Below, one piece after another: positions 11,036 through 20,675 of a DNA stretch of 22,925 nt. The notes under the pieces are model-generated. The model saw only the letters and a program-made list of their open reading frames with translations. It had not been told where the DNA came from and ran no database searches. The position numbers and the translations under genes are program-made. The stretch's first letter is position 1. Each line of letters begins with the position of its first letter. The stretch is from the NCBI GenBank assembly GCA_049999725.1, contig JBNGIS010030524.1, positions 1-22,925 on the forward strand, written 5' to 3'. This stretch comes from Haplomitrium mnioides. Lineage: Eukaryota > Marchantiophyta > Haplomitriopsida > Calobryales.

Positions 11036-12120
11036 TAACACTTATATAGCCTCTCGAACAGTCAGATTTTGTTATGAAAATACAACTATGCTTGTCGACT
11101 TACCAGGTGATAAACCACTTTGAGAAAACATTTGAATTAGACTAGAGTTGAGTAATACACATGACTCGCTTCGATGGTTCTATAAAAGAATCCAAATAGA
11201 GGCATTGCTTCATAAAAATTTGACAATTACTTGGTACACTTGTTGAGTAATAGAAACCATATTTTCTGATTGAGGTTGATTCTCATGACGTGAAGGTTGT
11301 ACAGCTCTTAACTCACATCCATATTCTAAGAGAAATCTTGAAAAAAAAGCAAGCATACTTGCCAAATACAAGCCAATATTTATGCAAAAGGATTGTGTTA
11401 AAGTACTTTCTACTAGCTGTTCTCAAATAAATGATGGAGAAGTTTCAAGTCATAAAGCTATATATGATATATCCTATTGTCTTTCAGCTATATATAGTAT
11501 ATTCAATCAAACTCATATCCGCATTTGACATTGAGCATATTTAAGTAAAGAGATAAGTAACAAGAAACAGAGTGTTTCAATACATGCCAACTATTTGGAA
11601 TAATATTTTGCTTTCTTTGATTTTTGTGTTGATTTGTGCACACTTTACAATAGATAAACTTAGGCAGATGTCAATATTCTTTACAAAAGTGCAAGATTTC
11701 ATGATAAGACATACTCTTTCTCTTGGGCTTCCTGCTAATCTACCTAGTTTTGGTTTGCAGATTAAACAAGAATAAAATGAGACCAGCAATATTGAAAACT
11801 TGCAATGAAGGAAACAACAACATAACCTACCAAGAAGCAAGCCAAGAAATCACACAACAAGCAGAAAGAAAACATGGAAGCATACATTTTTCATTCTTTG
11901 TTATTCAATACCATTCAATTCAATGCATTCAAAAGGGTGATCATACATGAAAGATGGATTATTAGTCTCATTGATCTTCTTTCTTATTTGAAAATGCAAT
12001 TTACACCCTTGTAAATCTGAATTCTATGATCATGAATGCAATAGAGATTTGAATTTTCAATCATCAAAAACCATACAGATAAATGCTAGGGTTGATTGGA
12101 CAAAATGATTCTCTGATTTA
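11036..12120. other. AT-rich stretch without recognisable genes
   Basis: Short open frames on both strands (11572-11775, 11577-11840, 11723-11950) overlap each other and show no known motif. The part around 11960-12080 has the low-complexity, polyadenylation-like look of LTR or 3' untranslated sequence, but no LTR boundary could be fixed. Confidence 0.35.
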
Positions 12121-12129
12121 TAGAATACC

Positions 12130-12845
12130 CCATACTGAGGGGGAGAATGCTGGCAATGCCTATACTAGATCTGAAATTTGGAATGAAACAAATTGCTCCT
12201 ACTGAGCATCTAAATGTGCGCACTATCCATATCCCAACTTATTGAAACTTATTTCTTTGTACCTTCACATAATAGAGACACTTCTTATAAAAGAACCAAC
12301 CAGACCAGTGGAAGATAAGCTTCTAGAAGGGGAAGATTTCCCATTGAAGATAGAGAACAAGCATTCAGAGGAAGGGGAAAAGGCCAAAATAATTGTGCCT
12401 ATCCCTATGGAAGAGGAAACAAAGGTGGCAGACCTCCTACTGAGAATAGATCTGCACTAAGTATTTGAGTGATTATATTGTGGGCGATATAAAACTGCCA
12501 AAAATACCACATGATCAATTACAGTTCTCAGGTATTTCCTTTTGAAGATAACTAAACTTGTATTATTGATAGTGATAGTCCTTAGACTTCTTAACATCCA
12601 CCTGATTGGTTATCGATGGAGTTTTGGTACAAAGTATAATGCTAAAAGCAAAATTGTCAGATATAAGACACGCCTTGTAGACATGGGGTATATGCAACTA
12701 CTTGTGAGAGACTTTCATCTCACCCATGCCCTAATTATGGATGTTATTCTATACGAGAAGTTGGCTTTTCCCTATGACATGACCTCATAATACATGTATG
12801 GGATATTGGATACAAAGATTTATATGAGAGAACCTCAAGTGCTAA
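12130..12845 (+). mobile_element. Ty1/copia pol remnant (linker and start of reverse transcriptase)
   Basis: One frame (codons starting at 12242 and in phase with it) carries an acidic linker EPTRPVEDKLLEGEDFPLK, then after several stops IGYRWSFGTKYNAKSK and IVRYKTRLVDMGYMQ. This matches the start of plant copia reverse transcriptase (G-C-K-W-V-F-K-x-K ... Y-K-A-R-L-V-A-K-G-Y-x-Q). Further on, after an internal deletion, KIYMREPQV matches the E-I-Y-M-x-Q-P-x-G-F motif. The catalytic YVDD block is absent. Upstream, GAGGGGGAGAATG (12137-12149) looks like a polypurine tract. The element is truncated and inactive. Confidence 0.7.
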
Positions 12846-13250
12846 TTTCCATGCAATATCTATTATATTCAGGGAGAGTGTGTCTCTAAGAGGAAACATC
12901 AAAGCTATACATCTACTTCCACACACCATACCACTATGAGGCCCAATGGAGTGAGTACTGGGCATGGACCTATAGTCCCTCTAATGCAGATACCAACAAG
13001 TAGATCTTTAGCTTCTCTTGTGCATTAATCCATGTGTCAGCCGGGTTTGAAGGGGCTTAGTGGAAAAATTTCAAAAAATTAAGTGAGAAGCCATGCAAGT
13101 TCTATGTTTTGGGTCAACAAACTTCCAATGTACATAAAAATGGCTCATGTCAAGCTTGGAGAGAAGGGGAGGATTGAGGTCAGGACAAGTTTACCTCAAA
13201 GGTTTGATGGAGAAAAGAAAAGAAAAGAAAAAGTAATAAAACTAACCTAT
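12846..13250. other. Stretch with no assigned feature
   Basis: Possibly more copia debris downstream of the reverse-transcriptase motifs, but I recognise nothing specific. A purine-rich AAAAGAAAAG tract (13213-13233) precedes the GC-rich island. Confidence 0.3.
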
Positions 13251-13320
13251 TTGTCGGGGGCCAAGCCAAGCCCACTAACCCTGTATCTAGCAAGCTATCT
13301 AACTGGGGGGTAGACTGGGC

Positions 13321-13339
13321 GGGGGGGGGGGGGGGGGGG
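13321..13339 (+). repeat. G19 homopolymer
   Basis: Nineteen consecutive G, followed by A and four more G. Long poly-G is rare in plant nuclear DNA, mutates easily and may form a quadruplex. It sits about 70 bp inside the left edge of the GC-rich island. The length may be an assembly or sequencing artefact. Confidence 0.9.
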
Positions 13340-13399
13340 AGGGGTTTAGCCGTGAACTAGGTCTGTCCAGGGGCGAAGTAAGGATATGCAGTGGCCTTA

Positions 13400-13439
13400 C
13401 AGCCCTCTAGAGGGCTGCCTCTCGAAAGGAAGAGAGAGG
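13400..13439. repeat. Two adjacent hairpins
   Basis: CAGCCCTCTAGAGGGCTG (13400-13417) is a perfect 18-bp palindrome. It is followed directly by CCTCTC (13418-13423), which pairs with GAGAGG (13434-13439) across a 10-base loop. It lies within the GC-rich island, and no function is evident. Confidence 0.75.
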
Positions 13440-13654
13440 CGCAGAGTTATATACATCGATAGAGAAAGAGGGGAGGATTTATGGGATATCTACCGAGCTG
13501 GCATTCGACGAGCAATCAGCTGGAAGGTGTGGAAAGAAGGATCAGATGGCAGGGGGCCTGTGCGAAGGGTCAGCTACGAGGATTAAGAATTGATTGGCTG
13601 CGAAGGTCTCTGTTAAATCCGAAGATGAATCTGCCTGCAAGGAAATGATTTCAT

Positions 13655-14105
13655 ATGAAGAAGAATCCATTTGTGAAGAAAATAGAGTTGAGTGCAAATG
13701 AGGAGATTACGGAGGTTCCCCCTCTCGCGAGTGCTTCAGTGATCAATGAGGAAGGAAAATCGACCAGTAGTAAGAAGAAGGAAGAATCATTGATGAAAAT
13801 CCCTATTTGCGATCTGCGGAAGACCGATCAGCAAGGAAGCCTGTGAAAATTGATCGAATAGAGGCATGTGTGAAGAACTGGTTGTAGGGAAATTCGAAGG
13901 AAGACTCTCTTTTGCTGCGCGACCGAATGGAGAAGAACTGCAGCAAATGATCGACTTGTGGATTGGTTTGAAAGGAAAAAAATGAAGAGTCAAATGAGAA
14001 TGAGTGAAACGACGAACGATCGGATTGAAGAACAAGTGATATGCTAAGAGTCGAAGTCCGATGTCCATGGTGTTTGATCCAAAGAATGGAGCGGAAACCA
14101 ACCTT
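13655..14105. other. Overlapping short open frames, no assignment
   Basis: Short open frames of 63-106 codons overlap here on both strands. None has a recognised motif, and the strands cannot be told apart by codon usage by eye. They are probably chance openings in GC-richer DNA. Confidence 0.2.
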
Positions 14106-14107
14106 TC

Positions 14108-14126
14108 TAAGTGGGGAGCCCACTTA
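14108..14126. repeat. Hairpin TAAGTGGG-GAG-CCCACTTA, first copy
   Basis: An 8-bp perfect stem with a 3-base loop. A second copy (TAAGTGGAGAGCCCACTTA) lies at 14733-14751, and a half copy, GGGGAGCCCACTTAAGAGGG, lies near 14655. Each is next to a GGTTCCGAT or GGATCC-like stretch, so the whole block is a repeated module of the island. Confidence 0.75.
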
Positions 14127-14475
14127 AGGTGGTTCCGATTTGTCTTCCGATGTGGAGCGGACCGGTTAAGAGGGTTCCGTAGCGGGATAATGGTTAATCA
14201 GCCGAAAGGGTGACATGTCGAAGATTTAGACGAGAGGAAGATAAAGAAGCTCTCGCGTGCGATGTTCTTACAACAAACTTGTCGATGAGTTAACTAGGAA
14301 GAAGACTTCTTCAATGTTCTTACATCAAAATTTTACACGTCTTAGTGAAGAGAAGGAGCCTCTAAAGGTTCCTATATCAAAGGGATTCACGAGAAGGAAG
14401 AGTTTGAGGTAGAGAAGAAGAGGAATCCAAAATGAAGATAAAACGATGTTTCACCTGAAGAACAAGGCGCCGAAA

Positions 14476-15065
14476 TAGTTACCTATCAATGGTCTGGCCA
14501 AAATGGGAACAAGATGTCGAAATGGCAATCAATCGACGGTCCGGCCAGAAGGGGAACAAGATGCTGAAAGTGTGATATATCGAAGGTCCGACTAGAAGAG
14601 GAACAAAGATGCCGAAAGGGTGGTAAATCGACAGTCCAGCCTGAGGAGGAACAAGGGGAGCCCACTTAAGAGGGTTCCGATTCGCCTTACAATGTGGAGA
14701 ACCCCAGCTAACAGGGATCTGATTGACCTCCCTAAGTGGAGAGCCCACTTATCAAGGATCCATTGGGGGAAGTACAAGGAGGCCAAAACAAGGATATAGC
14801 ACAGATCTATTATAGGAAGAACAAGTGCTGAAATAGCGATTTATTAATGGACTAAGGAGAAGCAAGCATCGTTGAAACGGTGATCTATCACAAGTTTGAC
14901 AAGGAGAAACGAGAAGGGATCAGCCGAAAAGATGACGAGTCATAGATCCAACTAGAGGAGAACCAAAGATGTTGAAGAGGCGATCTAGTGCAGATCCGAC
15001 GGAGGACGAAATGGTGCCGAAAAGAGGATTTATCACCGATCTAACGAGGGCAAAAATGGAGGTCT
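14476..15065 (+). repeat. Imperfect minisatellite, about 46-60 bp
   Basis: Units share the order ATCGA(C/A)GGTCCG, then (G/A)AGGGGAACAAAGATG, then CCGAAA(G/T). Clear copies start near 14487, 14531, 14578 and 14626; looser ones continue near 14810, 14880, 14945 and 14990 with variable spacing. The hairpin module at 14655-14760 interrupts the series. The open frames here (14479-14748 minus, 14592-14786 minus, 14969-15274 plus) are largely repeat translations. Confidence 0.65.
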
Positions 15066-15189
15066 TTGTAGTTCTTTTTCAAAGGGTCAAGGGCGTTGCG
15101 GATGACGTGGCAATTGGAAAAGTCAATGGGTCAACGGGTGGTCAGCACGACGGTTCGCCTACCCCGCGGTGTCGGACGGCGCCACAACG

Positions 15190-15420
15190 GATTACGGGAA
15201 TCTACAAGAATCTTAGAGGTTCCTCAGGAATCTTGGATCTTTGCGAAAACGTGACGCCCACAGCGGGACTCTAGGAATCAACGAGAATCTTAGAGATTCC
15301 GCAAGAATCTCAGAACCTTGCAGAAACGTGTCACTTCAGGAGAGCTTGTAGGATTCTTTAAAGTGTCTACAAACCTACGTGGAAACGTGGTGCTTCGAGA
15401 GCGCCTGTAGAACTCTTCGG
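15190..15420 (+). repeat. Imperfect repeat of GGAATC...GAATCTTAGAG...GAAACGTG blocks
   Basis: Roughly 80-95-bp units contain GAATCTTAGAG(G/A)TTCC and end in (C/G)GAAAACGTG or GGAAACGTG. Three copies are visible, ending near 15253, 15331 and 15388, with the last most diverged. Confidence 0.5.
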
Positions 15421-15445
15421 ATTGATAGGCAAATTCAGAACGAAC

Positions 15446-15600
15446 CTTAGAATTCACATCAAATCGACGCCGAGCTTTGTCACCTTGCAAAATTAAGCCA
15501 ATCCCTTGGAATTAACATCAGATCTACGCCAAGCTTTATCGCCTTGCAGAATTAAGTAGAGCGCTTGGAGTTTACATTCTACAGTCTGCGCCAATTATTT
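15446..15600 (+). repeat. Tandem repeat, about 60 bp, 2.5 copies
   Basis: Two adjacent units of 59-60 bp share TAGAATTCACATCA/TGGAATTAACATCA, then ACGCC(G/A)AGCTTT, then CACCTTGCA/CGCCTTGCA and AATTAAG. A third begins TTGGAGTTTACAT and fades. It lies directly downstream of the preceding repeat block. Confidence 0.65.
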
Positions 15601-15682
15601 TTGAATCTACGCTAAATTTCCACCGATCAGCATCCAAATACAGCAACAATCCAAATCACTGAAAAGGGAAAAAACAACAAAC

Positions 15683-16036
15683 ATGAGGGAATTCACGCGG
15701 GAGAGGGGTATAAATGGACCGTGTGCAATGTTTGAGGGGTTGATTGTGGATGCAAGCTTGCAAGTTGTGAGAACGATAGCAGAAATGAAGACATACAAGG
15801 GAGGGAGGACAAAATTCTTGAAGCTTCACTTGAAGCGGGTGAACTCGAGCAAGGGGCTAGCAAGGGTGGAGGTGGACTGGAGAGGCATTGGGAATCACTC
15901 GGCGGGGAGCTCTAGAGGCTCAAGCGATCCAGGTGTTCTCATCACTGCAGGTGGACCAGCATCGGAGGTGGACCGATACTTGAAAGCGGAAGGAAGTCTG
16001 GGTTGTCTTGAAATCAGAGAGGCTGCCAAAGTGTAA
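15683..16036 (+). CDS. Open frame of 117 codons in the GC-rich island, doubtful gene
   Basis: This is the longest uninterrupted plus-strand frame in the island. It opens MREFTRERGINGPCAMFEGL and is rich in Gly, Arg and Ser. No signal peptide, membrane segment or known motif is seen, and no family is recognised. It could be a relic gag-like leader frame, part of an LTR, or a chance opening in GC-rich DNA. A reverse-strand frame overlaps only its start. Confidence 0.2.
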   Translation: MREFTRERGINGPCAMFEGLIVDASLQVVRTIAEMKTYKGGRTKFLKLHLKRVNSSKGLARVEVDWRGIGNHSAGSSRGSSDPGVLITAGGPASEVDRYLKAEGSLGCLEIREAAKV

Positions 16037-17034
16037 TCTTTGGGGTCGTCTCAGTGTTATCTGTGCAGGAGCAACAATCCCAGGAATGTTTAGAAGGTGT
16101 TTCTAGTTTATTCTCTCAAGGAAAGTCAAGGAGGAGTAGTTGCATTCATGCCTACTTATGGTGTAAGAAGATCCACTAAAGCTTCGGGGTGGAGTGGGTG
16201 ACCAGCAGTCGAGAGGATTGTCTTCTAGAGGTGGAAGTCAAAGAAATCCTCTTCCGATCCTAAGGAAGTAAATTCAAGGCTTCTCGTGAGGGAAGTTCAA
16301 AAACTATCTGGAGAAGGGTGAGTGGGTGGAATTGGAAAGTGTGATTGGAATTGCTAAAGTCGAGATCAGAAGGCAAAAGAATGTGGTAAAGCTTGGATCT
16401 TGGGAAAGTCAAATGAGCTACAACGGGAAGGGAGAAATAGAGTGTTGAAGAGTTCAAGCTTGTGTTGTAGAGGTCGTCACAAGTCAAAGGATCATTGGCG
16501 GAGTGTATCTTGGGTGTGTGTGTGTTCGTGGGTTAGATAGTTTTGTCTTATGTTTGTATTTTCTGAAACAACATTTTGAATTCGAAGTAAACCAGATCTC
16601 AGCTCAACAAGAATCTAAGAATCAGCTTTAGAGGGGAAGATAGTACTGTGGGTAGGTCCCATGTATAATTTGGATGTCAGGGCTTGATCTTATATTGTAA
16701 AACCTTGAGTCTGGATCTTATTTTAGATCCCTGAAATCCACTTCAGAATTTGATCAGAAAAGCTTTTGAGGTGTGGATAAATGTCTGAATGAAGAAGTGA
16801 ACAAGGAGAAGGGTCTGTAAGGTGAGAAGGAACATCCTTAAGGCCTCAGAGTGATAACTTGCAACATGACCATCTCATAAAAGAACCCGAAACCCGTAAT
16901 GTCCGCCCTTTCCTTCCGAAGAGCAGTCTTTGGAGGTTAACGCCCGAAGAAGGGGGCTGACACCATGCCTATAGCAAAAGATAGATATATAGTCCGGATC
17001 ATGTGATCTATATATACATAAACTTAAACAAAGT

Positions 17035-17645
17035 CATAGAATATGGTATCAAAGATTTCAAGAAGAGACCTTAGTTATGGAGTTTCACCATGAAGACATA
17101 ACACCATATTTATTCATTACACATATTGACAATGACTTTAACATTCTCGCAATATATATTGATGAGATTGAGAAAATTGATTGATATGCCATGCGATTTA
17201 CTTTGTTTATCTAACTCTATTGTGTTGTATGAGAATAACTTGGCATGTATTCAGCAAGAGGATGCTATATCTATGTAGGTTATCTCTAGTGATAACGAAG
17301 TTATTTTATTCAGTGAGTCATCGATCTATTTATGACACTTATTGCAATTATTATTGACAACATGATTTATTATTATTACTCTCCTCTTATAAGATGATCT
17401 TTTATTATTCTATAACTATTTTATAATAGCCTTACAGCTACTTTGGGGGTTGCTACTCATATATATATATATAGTCCAAAGATGTTGGTGATTGTACTTT
17501 TTCTCTTGTAAGAGTATGAGAGGGTTTTAAGAAGACAACATTGCTCTCTTTTATTGGACATTAGGAAATTTTGTTGGCATTTATTTTCTAGATACTTTCT
17601 TGTGGGTGTGTTTAAAACATTCTCTATGTTATAACCAAAGAGGAG
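17035..17645 (+). mobile_element. Copia-type retrotransposon remnant: primer-binding site to polypurine tract
   Basis: TGGTATCAAAG (17044-17054) closely matches the standard plant copia primer-binding site TGGTATCAGAG, complementary to initiator-Met tRNA. AACCAAAGAGGAG (17633-17645) is a good polypurine tract directly before TGTTGAAAC. Only about 580 bp lie between them, with no gag or pol motif, so this is an internally deleted or TRIM/LARD-like derivative. A small (AT)n run lies at 17459-17474. The open frame on the reverse strand (17457-17681) has no support. Confidence 0.6.
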
Positions 17646-17737
17646 TGTTGAAACTACGATTAGTGCAAGCATGAATAACACTAGAAAATATTTAGTCTAA
17701 TCTATAAGCAGAGCATATTACTAGAAAAATTATCAAT
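17646..17737 (+). mobile_element. 3' LTR start (truncated), pair of 9179-9273
   Basis: It begins TGTTGAAAC right after the polypurine tract and matches 9179-9273 over its whole length. It ends abruptly where the end-repeat fragment begins at 17738, so the LTR is truncated or the remainder lies elsewhere. Confidence 0.55.
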
Positions 17738-17792
17738 AACAGCTGCTACTTTGAAACAAGAACATGCTACTCAATACTTGTAACTTCAAAAC
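17738..17792 (-). repeat. Fragment of the end repeat, minus orientation
   Basis: GCTGCTACTTTGAAACAAG and CATGCTACTCAATACTTG match the inner edge of the right end repeat (GCTACTTTGAACCAGG, CAGGCTACTCAGAAC). On the minus strand it lies downstream of the transposase N-terminal exon, in the same relation that the copy at 19-313 has to the C-terminal exon at 393. It may therefore be a relic of the same intron. Confidence 0.6.
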
Positions 17793-18416
17793 ACAATCTC
17801 ATGTGTTAAAAACATTCAAGTCATCTTAAACAAATGTTTGGATTCATAGAAGTGAAAACTTTTTAAAAGATTAAAAATAAACTTTAGATAATTTGAAAAA
17901 AGAAAAATTTGTTTTACTTAAAATAAACAAAAGTTTAAAAAGGAGAAAAAACAAGATTTGCAAACAAATGGTACCGGAACACATCCTTTGAGCGTTTAGG
18001 ATGAGTGGAGACAACAATTGATTGTATATGCACATAGGACCAATACAACAACACCAATATCATGGCTTGTTGTGCTTGTTGTCGCGGTTGGTTTTAAAAG
18101 AAACAAGAACAAATCTTATGCTCACATAGGATTTGCAAGCAACAAAAACGATTCTTGCCATTGTTGTTTTTTTTTTTTTTGACAAAGTCTCTTGATTTAA
18201 AGCAACAAAAAAAAAACTTGTTGAAGGCTAAGATCACCATCAAGAATGAGATTAATTTTCTCACTTTATTTGACTACAAACAAGGTTAAAATTGAAACTC
18301 AAAACAACAGACTTTATATGAGCATAGACACTCTTCTCACAACTCAACTTGCTAAGAATTATTCGACTCAAATCTTCTTTGGTGAATAATTTAACAAAAA
18401 AAAATATCTTTTGGCT
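17793..18416 (-). other. Putative intron or decayed core of the transposase gene, with palindromic motifs
   Basis: No good reading frame continues here on the minus strand. Relatives of the palindromic core occur at about 18025-18040 (TATATGCACATAGGA), 18118-18133 (TTATGCTCACATAGGA) and 18314-18328 (TATATGAGCATAGAC). A possible splice donor, G|GTAGAAAA, lies on the minus strand near 18515. The DDE catalytic residues expected in this part of a transposase are not seen. Confidence 0.4.
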
Positions 18417-20090
18417 CTAAGTTGAGAAATATACAATCTCTAGAACTAAGCTTTGAGTCTGGAAAAAAGAGCATGGATTAACCAAATTTATCAAAAGAGA
18501 AGAAAATTTTCTACCTTTTTTGAACTCCAATACAAACTTTTCTTGCAAAGATTTTATTTCTTCGAATGTTTCACAAACAACAAATCTATTACGTTTTGGA
18601 ATTTTTACATTTGGAAAATGAGTTCTCCAATGTTTTGTAAAACTCGAGAAACTAAAAATACAATGGGGATATTCCTCTTTCAAATAAGTTATATAGTAGT
18701 CATAAACTTCCTATTATGTAAAATTATCGGGCAAGTTATAAACTTCATGAGTGGGCATTCTCTTGTAGTGTCTCCGGAAAATTTTTTCCATCAATTAACG
18801 CACAAAAACTCCTTTAGCAGATAGTTCTCTTTTTCCAAAAATGCCTCTAGGATTTGTGTTTTTGAGATTTTGAATCCTTTGGATTCTATCACTCCCTTCT
18901 ACTAATATTAATTTGAAGGCTCTTCTATAGACAAAAGTACCGCCAAGGAGAGTAAACCAATTGTCAACATCAAAGTCTTTTCTTGGTATTCCCTACTGCA
19001 TTGTGATATCTCAATTCTCTAGCTTAGTCAAAAGTACATACCTCTTATAGTTTTCAAAAAATTTGTCTTGTACAACAATAAGAAATTATTTCGACAACAA
19101 GAAATTCTCTTCAATTTAGAAATTGACATTAGATTGAGCTTTTTCTTCACAAAGCTCTCGTTACGATGAACTTCCCACAAAGAATTTTCACTTAAGGTGT
19201 TTACCTGTTTGGGTTTTGGCCCAAACAAAGAATTCTTATGTTGTGTTGGATGATTCAGTCCGTAGGCAAATCTAGCAATAAGAGATAATTCATTCTGAAG
19301 ATCTTGAACATCTTCGTAAACATTGTTTGTTCCGTCGCAAAATATTTTCAAGAGATGAGGTTCTTCTTGAGGATTTGGAGAACTGCACCTTTCCGAAACA
19401 AAATCTTGATCAATATCTCGATTATTAAGAAATAATTTTTGCAACAAAATTGGTGCCCTTGGCAATAACTCCAAAGAAATGTTGATTGATTGAGATTCTT
19501 TTCTAGAATCGTTTCCCAAATTGTCATCTGAAGACTCCTCCAAAAGAATTTGATTTCTTTTATATTTCCCAATTTCCTTGCAAGGTGCAACTTGAAATGA
19601 AATCAATCATTGTTTGAGTGGTGCTATCATGGATATGGATTCATCTCCAAAATTAAAATCGTCTACAGATTGTATGCTTTTTTTGTTTTGAATAAACACA
19701 CTTCGATCATGAATATCGAGGTCTCACTCAAATGAGGACGAAGAAAGGTCTACAACCATTTGGAAATTCGGTGTTGAACCTCTTTCTGTTGACCTATTGG
19801 AATACTCAGAAGAATGATTCAACTTTGACCGCTTAAAGGGCAAGAAAGATCTTGTGCTTGAAGAAGTTTGTTTCTTTAGTTCTCTATAAGCACTGGGTTC
19901 TCTTTGATTCTTTGGGTGCAAGTTGTTCACTTGTTAATCCTATGCGCCCATTGGATTCACTCCTTAACCCTATGCATGTATAAGGTTCAATTCTTGATCC
20001 TATGTGTGCATGGAGCTCACCTTCTCAATCTTTTTGGGTGGAGCTATGTGATTCAACATAAACCATTTTTTCCCCCAAAATACTCGCCAT
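18417..20090 (-). pseudogene. Transposase-like protein, N-terminal part (decayed)
   Basis: On the minus strand a possible ATG at 20090 opens MASILGEKMVYVESHSSTQK, followed by a possible donor GTGAGC at 20020. From 19909 one frame runs about 275 codons to near 19080, broken by two TGA that would be CGA. It is Ser/Asn-rich and polar, with SSDDNLGNDSRKESQS. After one frameshift it continues to 18417: PRKDFDVDNWFTLLGG, VYRRAFKLIL, SDRIQRIQN, FGKRELSAKG, RMPTHEVYNLPDNFT, EEYPHCIFSFSSF, KHWRTHFPNVKIPKRNRFVV, CETFEEIKSLQEK. The order W..LL...AF..IL..S..RI, then LP...T..VY, then W...FPxVKIPKxxRFxxC recalls the N-terminal region of a group of large eukaryotic DDE transposases; this is recognition by eye and I do not name the family. 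Stops here are again TAA/TAG/TGA at Gln or Arg positions. The catalytic core is missing. It is divergent from the ParB-like gene. Confidence 0.6.
19935..20024. repeat. Palindromic minisatellite, 30-bp period, in a putative intron
   Basis: Three adjacent 30-bp units start AATCCTATGCGCCCATTGG, AACCCTATGCATGTATAAGG and GATCCTATGTGTGCATGGAG. Each is an imperfect palindrome on the core CCTATGCGCGCATAGG. They fall between the possible donor at 20020 and a possible acceptor near 19910 of the minus-strand transposase gene. The plus-strand frame at 19904-20137 is a translation of the repeat. Confidence 0.75.
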
Positions 20091-20289
20091 CACACTTGAT
20101 GCTTTTGGTACTCTATCGCTTACTTCCAAAGAATTGAGTCAAAATACCTCCAAAGAATTAGCTTGCGGTTGGAATTCTAACCTTTTCTTGCCTTTAAAAT
20201 CTCTACCTATTGAAAAAGCTTACTAAAAATCAAGTATTTCAAGAAACTATTTAAACAAATATTATTAACCTCTTACGACCCACCTAAAA

Positions 20290-20675
20290 GATGTGTTTTT
20301 CAAGAAATGTTTGCAAAATGACAAAATTGTGAACTTTTTGTGAAGAAAATGAAAAGAAAAGAAATTAGAAAGATGAAAATGAGCAATGCTTTATATACTA
20401 ACATTTTGTTTTTTGCACCACACAAACTTATGTGTCAAGAGCTCTGCGAATCATTTTTTGGCGAGACAAGATAATTTTTGAAATGTAGGTATAAAATATG
20501 CATCAATAGAAAGTTTCTTTCTATTGTCGCAAGCTCGTTGTCTAGTTTTTGTTTTCTTGTCATTGTTGTTTTTGCATTTACTTGCTATTTTGCCCTTTCC
20601 AGCCTTTCAAGTTTTGTGAACTTTTGTTCTTTAGATTTTTCACCTCCAACTCTACCTATTTTTTCTTTCTAGAAA
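20290..20675. promoter_or_regulatory. Candidate divergent promoter between the two element genes
   Basis: The minus-strand transposase gene starts at or below 20090 and the plus-strand ParB-like gene starts at 20676. Between them lie TATATAAA on the minus strand (20397-20390) and TATAAAATA on the plus strand (20490-20498), about 100 bp apart and pointing outward. The sequence nearer the plus-strand start is pyrimidine-rich (20560-20670), as in many plant 5' leaders. The short hydrophobic frame at 20478-20672 is more likely leader than gene. Confidence 0.45.

Larger units (their letters stand above)
13252..16962. mobile_element. GC- and CpG-rich 3.7-kb inserted element with LTR-like ends
   Basis: Base composition jumps here from about 30% GC to near 50%, with frequent CpG, and drops again at the far edge. 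The left edge reads TGTCGGGGGCC and the right edge GGGGGCTGACA, which fits the TG...CA rule of LTRs. CCTAT occurs just outside both edges (13246-13250 and 16968-16972); it could be a 5-bp target duplication if the ends are moved a few bases, but chance is not excluded. No pol or gag motif is seen. The interior consists of minisatellites, hairpins and short open frames. It may be a solo giant LTR, a large non-autonomous LTR derivative, or another GC-rich insertion. The retained CpG suggests it is younger than its AT-rich surroundings. Confidence 0.5.

Noticed and set aside
13252-16962. Plastid or mitochondrial DNA insert as the cause of the higher GC
   Set aside because: I recognised no organellar gene, tRNA or rRNA piece, and the LTR-like ends and tandem repeats favour a mobile element. 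A direct search would settle it.
19904-20137. Plus-strand repetitive frame over the 30-bp array
   Set aside because: It is a repeat translation, antisense to the transposase-like gene, with no other support.
20478-20672. Small hydrophobic protein
   Set aside because: The hydrophobic residues come from a T-rich leader just upstream of the ParB-like start, with no sign of selection.
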